A DNA stretch of 64,000 nucleotides from Paragonimus skrjabini miyazakii (Eukaryota > Platyhelminthes > Trematoda > Plagiorchiida > Troglotrematidae): the NCBI GenBank assembly GCA_014338405.1, contig JTDE01000099.1, positions 29,811 through 93,810 on the forward strand, in the 5' to 3' direction. How positions within the stretch are numbered: the first letter of the stretch is position 1; every line of letters begins with the position of its first letter. The notes beneath the pieces are model-generated. The model ran no database searches and was not told the origin of the DNA. It worked only from the letters and a program-made list of their open reading frames with translations. Made by a program: the position numbers and the translations under genes. Of the stretch, positions 12,386 to 24,804 are shown piece by piece.

Positions 12386-14461
12386 GTAAGATATCCACCA
12401 AGGTGTAATGGTTTTAAAATCTGTAGTTTCAACCGGAAGATATGTCACTATTTTTCCAAACATGCCATGTTGGAAAGATCAAACCTAACAACAACAGGCC
12501 ACGCAGCGTGACTTTTTTGTTTGACAATACATACGGTCCGCTATACGGACAGCCTTCCACAAATGGATGAAATGATATTGAATTTGTACTAGGGCCTACT
12601 ATAATAACAACCAGGAAGTTAAATATGCACACTACTCATCGATCAAGATGTCCGAACGCAAAGTAGTTTTATTTCCATTTCTTAAGAGGGCAACCTACTG
12701 GCAACTTTCAGACATCTGCCAAAATACAAGATGAAAACATATTTCTTCGTAAGTCCTAATCTGCTAACTACGCAGTTGTCATGTTTATGCACAACTTGAC
12801 GTGGTTATTCTATGTTAACTTTGTTTCATTAATGTATGAGTATTGTGTTTGTTAGTTTCAGGCCTAAAGTCATTTATAATCTTGTACAGTTTTACCAACC
12901 CGATGGTGATCTCTTTCCATTATTCCTGGTCTTTCAACCAAACATTTCCATATTCTTTCTAGATTATTGAAAAACTTATTTAACTGTAGCGGTAATCCTC
13001 GTCATATTCTCATTTAGTCTAAAGTGGTCTGTCACATTACTGCATGCAAGATGTTTGCCTCCAAAATGTTGTCACTTTTCGATCAATCTTTTCATTTCGA
13101 TCTTAACAAATGGGTACTAGCATCTTCCGTTAAGCTCCATTTCGAATCTAAATATCACCGCAAACATGCACACATTTCATCTGTCCCCAAGTACTCAATT
13201 CGCACTAGTATTGGTGTGAACAATAATTTTATTAAATATTCTGTTCATTTAAGGTATAGTTTTGTAAGTGCTGAATGATTACCTCCAAAGTTACGTAAGT
13301 GTTGACATTATTAGATCTTAATATGTTTACAGAAAACTACTGAAAACTGCTATGCTCCTTGGGAAAATAACATTTTATTGCACAGCTACAGACTGCCTAG
13401 TCTGATTGATAAGGTACACATGAATACTGGTCATCCACGAATAACATCAAACAAGATTTTGCCGCTGTTCCTTAGAACAGAAAGAATTCAGTAGTTGACT
13501 ACAAATACATCCAATATAGAGACAATGCAACGAGATGCGTTCATAAAAAAGCCGTAGGTGCAAGTGGATTTATAATCTCCAACTTCCGCCAACTACTGTT
13601 AAATCTTTTATGCCTGGGTTAGTTGATGAAACTTTCACATTTAGTTACCGCATGCCTTCACCTATGGAATTCTGATTAACCGGGTTTGTTCTCCTGTTCC
13701 ATCCACGTTGTCTAGATAATATACTAAGAAGGGGTAAAATTGTGTGTGTACATTTCTTAATGTACTCCAGTATCCCCCCCAAAACAACTGTTTGTAGCCA
13801 TCATCATTTCTATCTTCACTTGTCCGAATTCAGCCAAATCTGTTCAGGTTATGAACTATTTCCGTCTTACTTGATGGTATTTCGCATGTACAGTCATTAG
13901 AAAACTAGAGCTACTCAAAACAGTTGTTCACCGAGACGACTTCGGTAACAAGAGTTAAAAACAGTGGACTGCATGATGGGTAGTCACGTGAATTCCATTG
14001 TTTCACATCAGATGCACACTGTACAGTTTTGGTGTTTATGTTTGTGGTTTTACACCCTACGGATAACTCGTCTGAGGTTTCTGCGCCATTCTGTGTCTAT
14101 TGTTACACATTCCGTTAATAGGCCGGTAGTGCTAGGATAACCGGAATCCCCTCATCGTAAACAATTAGGGGAGAACTGTTAAAGTGGCTTTTTAACCGTT
14201 CCTGAAGGTCTAATCTCAGCTCGATTGATTCAAACATGTTTGAGATTAACCATCGAATAAAGCATGATGAAACATTCCGAATCATGCACAAGGTTCATCA
14301 GACACTGTCAGAATGAATCTTTCCTTACCGGTAGAGACTACTGCCATCAGGCTATAAGGCTTGTCTGTGTATGCGAAAACATATCACTGATATCCTCCAT
14401 CTCTTTTCGGATAGTTGTGAACAGTGGTGGTGTTGTTTGTAGCTCGGGTTGATGGTTTTGT
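12386..14461. other. No recognised gene or repeat
   Basis: An 84-codon plus-strand frame at 13024-13278 and a 62-codon frame at 14264-14452 have no recognisable motif. Nothing else stands out. Confidence 0.5.
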
Positions 14462-14536
14462 TATTGGTATGTTCGAAGAGCTTGGCATTTAGGTTGCACA
14501 CGTTTCATCACCAAACGAGGTGACATCATCGGTGCG
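14462..14536 (-). repeat. Left inverted arm of fold-back element
   Basis: 75 bp, inverted relative to 15133-15207. On the minus strand it contains CCGATGA, then TCACC paired with GGTGA around a short loop, then GAAACG. It is therefore a mutated version of the hammerhead-like motif in the other arm. Confidence 0.85.
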
Positions 14537-14626
14537 TAATTGTTTTAGCGCATAGTTCTTTGAGCGTGGAGATTGGTAAAGTTCGATGGATGCCTGCTCT
14601 TATATAGCACAGTGATTTGATCTTCT

Positions 14627-14897
14627 GACCTGAATTCTGGTTGGTAGCTCTGCGTTGTTCTTTACTTTTGACCTGATCTACCATTGGCTGATTCTTGTTG
14701 CATTTGAACTTTGACCCGATATCTGATTGGCTATTTCCTGCAGCTCTTGAGTCTTTGATCTGCAGTCTGATTGGGTGTTTCTTATTGCTGTCAAATTTTG
14801 ACCTCTAATCTGAATGGTTGGTCCCTGTAAATTGATCGGGTGAGTCCTTTCTTCGTTTTGAAGTTTTCATCCGATTGGTTATTCATTTTCCCGTTTC
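14627..14897. repeat. Degenerate 43-bp tandem repeat array
   Basis: Six diverged units begin with GACCTGA-like bases at 14627, 14670, 14713, 14757, 14800 and 14860. The first four are 43, 43, 44 and 43 bp; the fifth is longer and the sixth shorter. Most units share the pattern GACCTGAT, then TCTGATTGGCT, then a T-rich segment ending in CTTT, so ATTGG (CCAAT in reverse) recurs at the repeat period. It sits inside the fold-back element. Confidence 0.7.
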
Positions 14898-15129
14898 GAC
14901 TTCGATCTGATCTGTTCAGGTTCCTCCGTTTGGGTTTACCGTTATTTGGACTTGTTGGTGTCTGCATCCCTTCAAATCCCTGGTTCGCATTGGTTCATAG
15001 AGTTTGTCCAGCTCGATGTTTGTTTATCGATCCGGCTGATGAATACCAGACTTCGAGAAATTCTGTTGCATGTCTGCGTGAGGACTTCTGCCGTATTCAA
15101 GTTGAAGGTGTGTCCAGTTTCATCATCGT

Positions 15130-15177
15130 GGACGCACTGATGATGTCACCTCGCTTGGTGATGAAACGTTTGCAACC
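15130..15177 (+). ncRNA. Hammerhead-like ribozyme motif in right arm
   Basis: The order of parts is: GGACGCA as the 5' side of stem I; CTGATGA at 15137-15143; a stem II of five pairs (TCACC at 15146-15150 with GGTGA at 15157-15161); GAAA at 15163-15166; the short palindrome ACGT; then TGCAACC as the 3' side of stem I (GCA/TGC next to the core, then GG/CC after two mismatches). The weak points are the unpaired TG/T between core and stem II and the absence of a normal stem III. PLE-associated hammerheads are known with tiny stem III. Activity is uncertain. Confidence 0.45.
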
Positions 15178-15207
15178 TAAATGCCAAGCTCTTCGTACAT
15201 ACCAATA

Positions 15208-17167
15208 CCACGATCCTCCATCTCTCTCGGCAAATTGTTCGCAAACCAACTGAAACCGGAGTAAGCTTGACCTAATCAATACCGGCAAACGCGTGCCTCC
15301 TGGTATGTACATGTGACACTGTCATGCATTCAAAAATTTCACACCGTGCTCCTGCAGACCGTGGTCAACAAGTGTGAATTTTTTTCAACGTTCATCAATG
15401 ATAACTGGTTTGCCGATGTTAATCATTCAGAAGGAACTCAAGTGCGATGAATCTAAGTTTCGTCTAGGTTCTAACCACTGACAAAAACAACACACCCAAA
15501 CGTGACGGGTGATATATCAATAGAGCTGCAAAGCATGCTTTGTAGAGGATGACAGAAAGGTTGTTACCCTCATGCACGGTTCACTGCCGTTGCGATAGTT
15601 CATCCCGACGGATTTATTCTGGCTAATTCATCTGCGAATGAATACCTCCTGTGACAATTTATTCGGAGAATTGCAGGGACTGTGAAGAAATATGACGTCT
15701 GACTAGGGTGTTGTGAAGCACAAATGTGAATTAGGACCTTTCCCAAAAATGTCTCGCTAATACTTGGTAAAACGTTTGCATGGCATCGATTGTGAATCTT
15801 GTTTGCGGTTGCCAGCTTTGTTTCTAAGGGTCAGTACCCAAGTGGTGGTCGTATGGGTATACATAGCAAAGCTCATATCGTCTAAATATCTGGTCATCCT
15901 TAAAAAAATTGTTCCGTACACAGAGTCGAGATAAGCACCCATTCACGTCAGAAGTACTTCCACTCCAACACACTGGTAATAAGGTAGTCGAATCACACTA
16001 ATAAACTGCATAACCTTGTTAAATGTGGTAGTCCACGTTACCAAGATTCTCGATTACGGACCACATTGTAATTTCGGGTCCATCAGTCGAACCACTTTGG
16101 ACACAACCAATCACGACTGTATCGATCGCCCTAATGCTTCTAATCCTGTCAACCAGAAGGAATCTTTGCAAATGAAACCCTGAATAAACATAATATGATT
16201 GTTGTTGAAATATTTCACAGCGCCCGGCTAGCTGCTTTATTTTTGCGGCTTATGAAAGTACTTGCATTTAAAGTGAACTGTAACTGTATATACAGCTTCC
16301 GGCGTTCTGTTCCCAATTCGTCGTAGTTAGCGTTGGGTCCAGGATAATTCACCATTTAATGTTGTTCCATCCAGTTCGATTGCAATATTTTGGACGACAA
16401 TGTGTTGCTTCTGACTTACTTTCCCTAGGAAGGAATAAACGATTAACTACTCCGGAGTGAACTGTTATGGAAACGCTGTATTCATGAATTGTATTCAGCT
16501 TGAATTGGCCGACAGGAATCATTCAAGATGAGCTTGGAGGCCATCTCATTCAACTGATCAAACCCGCTTGAATTGCAGTCACGTGATCATGTCCAGCAGC
16601 GTTCTCCTCTATGGAACTACGAGTTTTCTGTGGGCAATGGATGTGGAAATGTATTCACTGATCTCCCTAAGTCTGTTCAGTTGATTGGTACCGTTACATG
16701 GACAAATGTCTCAGACCGAAAACAATAAGGCTGGCTGCGGATTTTCCGTTTGGAGTTCATAGGTAATCACACTTTATAAATGAGTTTATTTACTGTTTAT
16801 TTACTGAACACCACACACAGCGGGTTGCAGCTTTTGAAATCAGGGGGAATGTTATTACATCCCATCTCAGAAGTAAACATAAAACCAGTATCTTGCCCTT
16901 AACAGAGCTCGTCAGTGATGGATATTCGTGTAATGACTGGCGTTGATCGCTGAGCCACCAGCCTCATTAACGTAACGTGAGAAAGCTCAATGATTACGAC
17001 AGAATATATATAATCCTCAACTGGGTAATCTGCCGATGACGTCGACAATGGTCATTTTTACAAAATTCATTTCACCGAGGATACTCATCTCCATATTCAG
17101 GGCTACGTCCCATTCGTAAACGGATGTTCTCATTCATTCCGTCTAGCCTATCGATATTTCTCTTCAG
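15208..17167. other. No recognised gene or repeat
   Basis: No open frame of note and no recognisable repeat, apart from sequence just outside the fold-back arm. Confidence 0.5.
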
Positions 17168-17371
17168 AATTGCCACAATTAATACTCCATTCAGAAGTAA
17201 TTTTGCTCAACGCCTGTCCGAATGACGAAGAGGAATGTAGGTATGATTGGTGTTCACGTTACTTCAACCAATTTCTCGACTACGTAGAGGTGATCATCCA
17301 AATAATTGATAGGTACACTGTGCTATGCATGACATCATTTTTAACGACATTTAACATCAGCGTGTCTGTTG
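17168..17371 (+). CDS. Candidate internal exon, possible membrane protein
   Basis: This is the best host exon candidate. The acceptor is strong (GATATTTCTCTTCAG immediately before 17168) and the donor fits the consensus (TTG before GTAAGTAG at 17372). The frame is open across all 204 bp, with two leading bases and one trailing base. The translation has an acidic, Cys-containing part (NACPNDEEECRYDWC) followed by a long hydrophobic stretch (VEVIIQIIDRYTVLC, then a Ser/Thr-rich run) that could be a transmembrane segment. I do not recognise the family. The DRY triplet near the hydrophobic segment is suggestive of receptors but far from sufficient. No neighbouring exon could be joined to it with confidence. 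Confidence 0.5.
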
Positions 17372-18859
17372 GTAAGTAGACCAAACAAGCTATGGTGCCC
17401 GGTTTTCACTAAACTTCTGTAAGATCCCATCATCTATTTTTTTAAATTTGGAGCACTGTATTTTGTACTTCTGTCTCCTTATTTGCAGCCCAGTTTACTG
17501 GCCGCATTTAGCGTACATTTTCATAGTCGCTTGTTGCCACCAAGATTATGTAAATCCGCTGAGTGCGTGGTATGATTAGACCTAGTAAAACGGAATGTCA
17601 GTGAGATAGGAAGAAATATACAAACTGCCTGACATATAGTATAAACAATCAGTATAGTTAATTGTTGTCGTCAAAAGTCGGAACGATGTGTTTAGACGAC
17701 TATGGATAACTGAATCAGAATGAGTGAGTTCTGTTATTTCAAATCATTGCGCAGACTGACCACAAATCAGTCCATTTGTCCAACTCTGTCGAATCACGAT
17801 GTACATGTGTATCATAATATAATACACCAACCACAACTACTGGACTACTTGAGAAGCATGTTCACACCGACGTATACTTGCTGGATCTCACTCTTTCAAA
17901 TATGTCTTAAAAAGTCGTTTCTCTTTTCTCAAAACTAACGCAGATGCTGTGCAATTTGTGTGAGCCCCTGGTGTTCTCGATGATTCACCTGCAACTTCGG
18001 TCATAATTTGAATGTTTAAGATTAAGATTTTGAAAGCGACCAACTTCTTGATAAAGCGACTGGAATTAAGGGTTTTTTCAAATATTTACAGCAGAATTTG
18101 GACACCATGGATACTTTGTACAAGGTATACCCCCAACGTAACTACTGATGGTCACTGATGGGTGGGATAACGATGAGTAACAACCCAAAGACTTTCCACT
18201 ACCTGTTTCAACATTTAATGCCGTCCGAACATTAAACTACGCTAAGTTACTATTTGGTTCTGCTGGAAATGTACGTCATGGGTCACCAGTGACATGTACT
18301 ACGACATAAGAGAATACACCACTAGACTGAACTCCCCAAGTCATTCATATCAACTACTGCTAACAAGACTTGTTTGGACATGTATGATATTTTCCTCAAG
18401 TCCAAGGTTGGGGAGTGTGGAATGCTAGGCTATCGTGCCCGAAGTTATTTAAGCATCAAAAATCATCCGGGAAATTGATGGTTGCGAATTTTTTCCGCGT
18501 TGTAAGGTAGACTCGAGAGAGTTACGTCTACAGAAACGTCATGGAATAGAGTTTACTTGATATTCTGATCGATACTCACCGAGGTCTTTAGGATTCTCTC
18601 CAAAATGAATCTATGCTACATCTTTGTGTATCTTGAAAACGTGAACAACTTGGAACTCATAACTGATCTCTTGGCCCATGTTGTATTCTCTTACGTGCAC
18701 AATATTCCGTATTCTCCTTACCTTGAATCTTGTGGTTTAAATCTTTGAGCTGCACAACAATTTACTTAGGGACGAAAGAATCAGTATTGTGAGCAATTCA
18801 GCCTAAACTGTTGATCTTAAGTGACCAACAATGAGATGTTAAACACAGCACCTTCGGCT
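17372..18859. other. No recognised gene or repeat; possible intron
   Basis: If the exon ending at 17371 is real, this is the start of its downstream intron. The short frame at 17720-17938 has no splice support. Confidence 0.4.
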
Positions 18860-18970
18860 TAGTTAGGTCTCATCGGTACCAAGCACTCCAGAGAATCGAA
18901 CCAACGACGCGTGGGTAAGCGGCAGATTGTAGTCCGAAAAGTTATCCACTAGGCCATACGGTCACCGCGA
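18860..18970 (-). repeat. tRNA-Arg-like SINE head
   Basis: On the minus strand the sequence opens with GACCGTATGGCCTAGTGGAT, which has a consensus A box (TGGCCTAGTGG) and resembles animal tRNA-Arg starts. It reaches a B box (GGTTCGATTCT) after a tRNA-like distance. The 3' bases do not pair with GACCGTA, so no acceptor stem forms, and the anticodon arm is degenerate. This is a tRNA-derived retroposon head or tRNA pseudogene, not a functional tRNA. Its tail boundary was not determined. Confidence 0.6.
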
Positions 18971-21917
18971 CAGAGGTTACAGGAAAGTATACAAATTACG
19001 GTTTTTTTTAAAAAACCATTTACAATCCCATCTGGTACAGCGGTGGATGCTTGCTTAGTTGTAGGCCGACTGCAAAACGGCTGATCGATTTTGGTTCAGG
19101 AGCGCAAGCAGGTGCAACTAATTCAAAGTAAACTTGACAAGCTTGAAAACCATTATTTCGAGAGGATTCGACGCCGGGAATCGTCTACTCACAAGATGCA
19201 TTGAGTTAATTCGGAACCATACAATGAGTGATGAGAAAAATGAAAATAAATGATTTCATACATTTGCTATTTTTAAACGCTTTGAGTCATGATTTATTTA
19301 TAAACCCTTACACTTGTAAAGCAGCGTTTTTCCTAAACAAATTTTAGTGGAACAGTCAGAAACACAAATAAGCACGATTTATTCCATATAGTTGTCAGGA
19401 TGACTACGTTTTTATGACGGAACGGCAGCTGAAGTTTCGGTTCTCAGAACACATCCAAACATGGGTGAAGAAACATGTGGCGCAGATGCAAACTGATACC
19501 CCTGTGTGCACCCAGCGATCGCCACAGAGACCACCCGCATCAACGATCGTTCGTCATCTCTTGCAAAGCAGTCACTAGGTGAATCCCACGCACGCATTCA
19601 CAGCTGTTCACGAAATTGATAAGCTGCGACTGTTTTGGTATGATGAGACAGTTGCTCTGAGGCGTTGGTGTCCACCTCTGTGTGTACAGAAATACCCTTT
19701 TGTTAGCTCAGTACTTCCATGGTAATGATTTCGCTGACTGATTGGCGAATGTCTCCGCCCTAGGTTTCCCTTGTATGTGTAATTTCACACTTGACCCCTG
19801 TTTTCTGCTTATGATCCACTATTCTGTAGTACGCACTTGATGATATGCAGAGAAATTTGCTAGGCCATAAATCGTTTACATTAATGGTCTCGCATTTGTG
19901 TAGTTGTCTACGTAATTCTAACTTGCAAATCAGAATACTGAAATCTGCACTTAGTCGTCTAAACAGATAGACTCGGAATGTTCGGCTCCTTAGACTGTTA
20001 GCATCAGTGTAAGTTTATCACTAGCGTAAGATGTCTAACCGTTAAGGATTGAATTATGCAATATTGAAACTTATCTTAGTGTTTGAAATTAGTTACATGT
20101 CCATGTGTGATCAGAATGTACGAAATACAACTCCATAAAACATCATGTGATTGGCATCTGCTCATTGTCTTATTCAATTTTATCTCCCCAGCAATCTCTC
20201 CGACCAAAAAGCTCTCAAGTCCTCAATTTTGACCCACTCAATCATACTGGACTGACACACACACCGTGTGTTTCTTACTCACATGTCTAGATTCCCATCA
20301 TTAGTAGCGTTGCCCTAACTTGACCTTGATTTCTAAATTGGCTCCATTAACATGAAGATAATTCGAAGTGAAAGATAAAAAAATGAGTACAACAAACGTA
20401 ACTTCCCTGATTGACCTCAATTTCTCCTCGTAATTGAGAGGCAAACTTCATGAAAATATCGACAGACACACCCGAGCAGACAGACTACGTGGAAACGTTG
20501 TGAACGCCATGGACAACAACCGTTGTCAAGGCGTGTCTTTCATCTATGCTCTCATGTGATATACAATTTGCTTTACCTAAAACGTAATTAGTTGCTATTA
20601 TAAGGTTACTGTATACATACAAAAGCTATGTTGTGCAAAAAACAGGGGACGTACATCTTATGACCCCCATAGATCTGACAGGCATTTAAGTTGAACTTTC
20701 AAACCTGCTCCACACTTTGCACATATGTATTGGTTGAGCAGCTACTCACTCAGAAAAAATAAAGAAATTCGTTATTATTGCTGTTGTTTATTAACATACA
20801 ATATCTCAGTGAGCACCGCTTGCGTTGACCGCTAATGAGCAGCATTCATTCATCTAATCACTCGATGTCGTTGCGTATGGTTTACAGTCCTCCGCCAGAT
20901 CGAAGCATGCTGACTGACGTAAATCAGAACACACGTTGATTCAGTGATGGATGAATTTATAACCTACAATTTCACCATCTGCAGTCGAATAGACTGTCAA
21001 GTATGTCGAGATCTCAATATGACTGATTCATTGAATATATAGACATTCTCACCATACAGAATGATGGACAGTTCGGTTTAGCTGTGTAATGATTTCTGAT
21101 CAGTAGAAAAAGTGAGTTGGTATTTCTTTTTCACACCCCCAACGGTTGGATTTCAGAGGACCTTCTTGGAAAAACCATTAATGTCTCTTATCAAAACGAC
21201 AGCTATTTATAGACTATGAATTCCAGGCGCATTGGCTAGCCCTCCTATTGGTGTTTAGGTTGTCTCACATTATAGCAAATGTTTACGTTGGCTTGTCTGA
21301 ACACTTGACCGCAATCCTGTACCACCATGACACCGGTTCGTAGAACCATAAAAGATCGAACCTGGACATATCTGAGCGTCCATCTTCAAATGATTGAAAC
21401 TACATGAAGTGGGAACATCTCTCTGACAATAATTTGTGCGAATAACGATAGGTTTAACAAGTGTTGCAAAAAGGTAGGCCACCTGAATTCTAAGGCATAA
21501 TGTAGAACAACATTGTTGACTGAGTGGTTGACAGGGATAAGCTGGCTGAAGCCAACCCACAACTCCATGCACTCATGCATTTGCACCGAATGGACATCCA
21601 CCCACACAAAGTGTGTGAACCTGTGTGGTCAACAATGGTTATTTCAACCTACGGACATATTCCGTAGATTCCGCTCATTCATCCGATAAATAAATTATAA
21701 CTTATTCAAGCTGAGTATGTTGACCGTCAAACAACAAAGCGTTGTAATCGATTGAAGTTTACAAAACAGATTAGTGAGCCGTGGTTTCACCTCAGAGGTT
21801 AGGTGGATGATTACACATCTTGAGGCTCGCTGACGAGCAATATACTCTTCTAGTGAACAATTAAACCATACACGATTGGTTCAAAGAAGATAGTAACTGG
21901 AATCTAACTGAGAAATT
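18971..21917. other. No recognised gene or repeat
   Basis: The small minus-strand frames at 19412-19597 and 21270-21607 overlap one another and lack motifs. Confidence 0.5.
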
Positions 21918-22240
21918 TTGATTCCGAGTGATTCTGTCTATTCTCCTTTCGAAATGATCGGGCAAGCTGAACTCTATTCATACAACGTTGTGGTTGAGCG
22001 TTTGGATTTGATTATTTGGTCATACCCATTGTGAAGTTGCTGGCTTTGTGGTTAGCACACTAGTATCACAAGCACGAAAGGCAGAGTGCAAACTCCGATC
22101 TGGACAAGGATATGCACTACTGCTGATCAGCCATAATGATATGAGACAGAACTGAGTATAGTACTTGGTTTGGAAGTCGGTCAGCTGAAACTCGAGGGCT
22201 ACGATTGAGTGTGGGTGTTGTTCAATTAGAAATAATTGAA
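21918..22240 (+). mobile_element. Decayed ribozyme-SINE copy H (head type 2)
   Basis: Alignable by eye over most of its length with the minus-strand copy at 60581-60839. Shared blocks include GAAATGATCGGGCAAGCTGAA, CATACAACGTTGTGGTTGAGCG, a tRNA-like head (TTGCTGGC then TTGTGGTTAGCACACTAGT) and a degenerate B box (AGTGCAAACTCC), followed by GGACAAGGATATGCACTACTG. The hammerhead block is destroyed: CTGATGA reads CTGCTGATCA and GAAA is lost. The tail (GTGTGGGTGTTGTTCAATTAGAAATAA) matches the family 3' end. Confidence 0.8.
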
Positions 22241-23447
22241 CGATTGTTTGGGTATTACTAAGGTACAGGTTAAATCAACTCCTTTGTTGCTACCTGGTCA
22301 ATCGAATGGAGTCAGTTGACCAATCAGCGTCACATCATCACTGGTTTCATTCACGTAGACTTACTGTTCGAACTTTTCATGGTAAGATCTTCCAATTTAG
22401 ATTCACCTCTCTAAGTGACTATGGGAACCCTCTATAGTCATCTAAACTATCTTATAACAAATTTGTTACCCAGACGTGTATGACACTAATAGTATGATGA
22501 TAAAGCCACGCAAAACAGTGACATACATAATGGCTTCATGTATATACCGTTCATTGGAAAAATCGTCCGCGAGAAGCGGGCTAGAACGCATTAAACTACA
22601 GCTTGGTAGAAACACGAGACGAGCTTTATTTCATGTGAATTTTAAGATAGCTACACGGGTAGTTTGCGTAGGCTGAACGGTAGTAAAACTCAGTCTATTT
22701 TTTATCAAGATAATCTCAGAATGGTTTGTTGTTCTTTCCACCACATTATGCAGTATCCGATCGGGAGAAATTGTAGCAGAGTTATTTGATTCCTAAAGCT
22801 AGATAGGTTGAAGAACGGACAAAATTCGGCAAAAATCATCTGATATGTCAACAATAGCAAGAAGCAAATGAACGTACTTAATCCTGCAGCTTACCGAGTG
22901 TGTAAATGGAACTGATCTGCGTTAGTTGAGCAGTACTACTAGCCCTCTTTGCTGTCTCACAGTGTACGGTCACCTGCACGTGAACATTCAGTTCTGTCTA
23001 CCCTAATCTCGCTCAAGAAATAACTGACATTGCATATTAATGTACATCATTTGTTAAGGTATCGATCAACTTTTCAACAAGCTTTATATCAATTAGTGTT
23101 TTGCTAATATTCACCGTTTATTTTGACTTCAATTCTCCTTATGGACAATTGTTAATAATAAACAATAGTTCGCCGATTTTATTGTAAGGGGAATAATGAT
23201 GATTACAAGGTTCTAAAAATGCCAAATGTCAGACTGTAGGCAAAATATTTCTCAATTGACCTCACATTATAAACATATTTTCAACCACATACTTATACAC
23301 ACCGTAGTTTTCAAACGTTCGCGATAACTTCCATATACCATCCCTGGTAAATGAGTATAAAGACCTTAACTTACACCCTATTATCTTGATAGTATGTGTT
23401 GCAAATTCAAAACGGGAACGAATGTAAAAGCCTGTTAACATTTTCAG
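22241..23447. other. No recognised gene or repeat
   Basis: A 66-codon plus-strand frame at 22476-22676 has a Lys/Arg-rich middle but no convincing splice sites. Confidence 0.45.
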
Positions 23448-23542
23448 GTCGAAACGTGTATGATGAGTTTTGCATGGCCCCCAAAAGCCAAATACGGATA
23501 ACCAACGTCAACCTGGCTTGTATGACCTACGTAACAATGGAC
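23448..23542 (+). CDS. Candidate short exon, protein unknown
   Basis: The acceptor TTAACATTTTCAG ends at 23447 and a donor (GAC before GTAAGG) starts at 23543. The 95-bp open stretch between them includes RNVYDEFCMAPKSQIRITN. The size is small enough for the splice-site pair to occur by chance, and no function can be assigned. Confidence 0.3.
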
Positions 23543-23929
23543 GTAAGGGATCCGCACAGCAAGATTCGTTACGGATAGGTTGACATTCGTAGGACGGTCA
23601 GCTTGACTACAATTTGCACATATATTTTCTGAGAAGAATCAAGTAATCAAACTACTATCAAATATCCAGCAAGCAAGTTTTGTCAAATAAACACTAATTC
23701 GAACACTAAACCTACCCCGAAGTTTATGTTCAAGAAATTCGATGTTTAGAATAGTCGTTCTGAGCTTCAACTTTCACTAGCAAAACATTTATCACATGAC
23801 ATAAAAGATGAAAGCGTCCAGCTCTTGAAAACACATTACGTTGGAATTATTTTTAATCATGACTTCGTAGGCTGGAAAACAGAAAAGACAACTATCTGGG
23901 CTAATAAAGAAAGGGGATAGAGAAGCCCA

Positions 23930-24300
23930 TGTAATTTAGCAACATAGGTCCAATTTCGTCTTCTCGACAGTTTGACATTGGGCGAGTCGTTTTGCTCGCT
24001 AGGTTAGACGACAACGTTTGGGCCGGAGCCTGACGTTTGATCAACAATGCCTCGGAGAACGCCAACGGCTTAGGGTGGCGGTTGCACAAAGGAACCATGA
24101 TCGAAGTGATGGGGTCAACCAGATGACCTGCTGCGATTAGGTATTTTACGATCGAAGACGCCAGACTTCTGTTCCAGTGTTGGTATACTAACCCGCGTTG
24201 AATCATTGTTTGCACCAGCCAGTTGAGGATGTGCTCCGCCTTCCTCAATCTTGTGTTTACGTCCGTTCTCCAAATGGCTTTTGATAACACCCATCACAGT
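23930..24300 (-). pseudogene. Decayed PLE GIY-YIG endonuclease C-terminal part
   Basis: The minus-strand translation aligns with the C-terminal part of the better PLE copy at 46041-46835. TRLRKAEHILNWLV corresponds to the stretch after the YIG motif, AGHLVDPITS corresponds to the HLVD block, and RHPKPLAFSEALLIKRQAPA corresponds to the AEAIGIR block just before the C terminus. The YIG motif itself is not preserved. Frames are broken on either side. GIY-YIG in Penelope-like elements cleaves target DNA to prime reverse transcription. This copy belongs to a different lineage from the one at 46-48.5 kb, judged by its low similarity. Confidence 0.55.
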
Positions 24301-24804
24301 GTTTCCGGTGGCTTGTGGGCTATTGTGATGCCATGGGATCGAAGGTCTTGTCATTTTTTATACGGTTTTGATGTGCGGTGGAAGTTTGATTTGTTGATGG
24401 TTTCGTAGGGTGTGAGTTCTATTTCTTCTGCGGCAGACTCCGCCTGACAAAATTTTGTGAATATCTATTATGTAGACGTACTTAAGACAACAGCCTTTCT
24501 TCTCTTTTATGGTACCACTGCTGTACTGCAAAGTGTTTCGGTTCTTTTAAAGAGATCTTCAAAGTCGTTATTTTCATGACTGACTGAGTGGTTACTGCGA
24601 TAACTGACGAGTTGAACCATGTAAGTTTCCTTTCTGTGAACTGAGATCTACGGTGTTCCATATGGTTTGTATCTGTTTGGTGCATTCAAGAAGGATTGTT
24701 GTTTTGTTATTTCCAGTCTCCATGGTATTGTTAATATTTGTGAATATGTTTTTGAGTAAGCTGGATTTGACATTTTAAATGAGCGTTTAATGATTACGAA
24801 TGCA

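Larger units (their letters stand above)
14462..15207. mobile_element. Fold-back element with hammerhead-like motif in both arms
   Basis: Positions 14462-14536 and 15133-15207 are inverted copies of the same 75 bp with four mismatches by eye, about 95 percent identical. The arms are close in sequence but separated by roughly 600 bp, which includes a degenerate tandem array. Each arm carries a CUGAUGA-like block followed by a hairpin and GAAACG, the layout of a hammerhead core. The plus-strand arm is intact in the block (CTGATGA) and the minus-strand arm has CCGATGA. Known background: Penelope-like terminal repeats carry hammerheads and are often found inverted. Inference: a non-autonomous fold-back or PLE-end derivative. 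No transposase or target-site duplication was identified. Confidence 0.65.

Noticed and set aside
15030..15075. CTGATGAATACC then GAGAAATTC, possible extra hammerhead in the fold-back interior
   Set aside because: No pairing for stem II or stem I.
18860..18970. Functional tRNA-Arg gene on the minus strand
   Set aside because: Acceptor stem cannot pair and the anticodon arm is degenerate, so it was kept as a SINE head.
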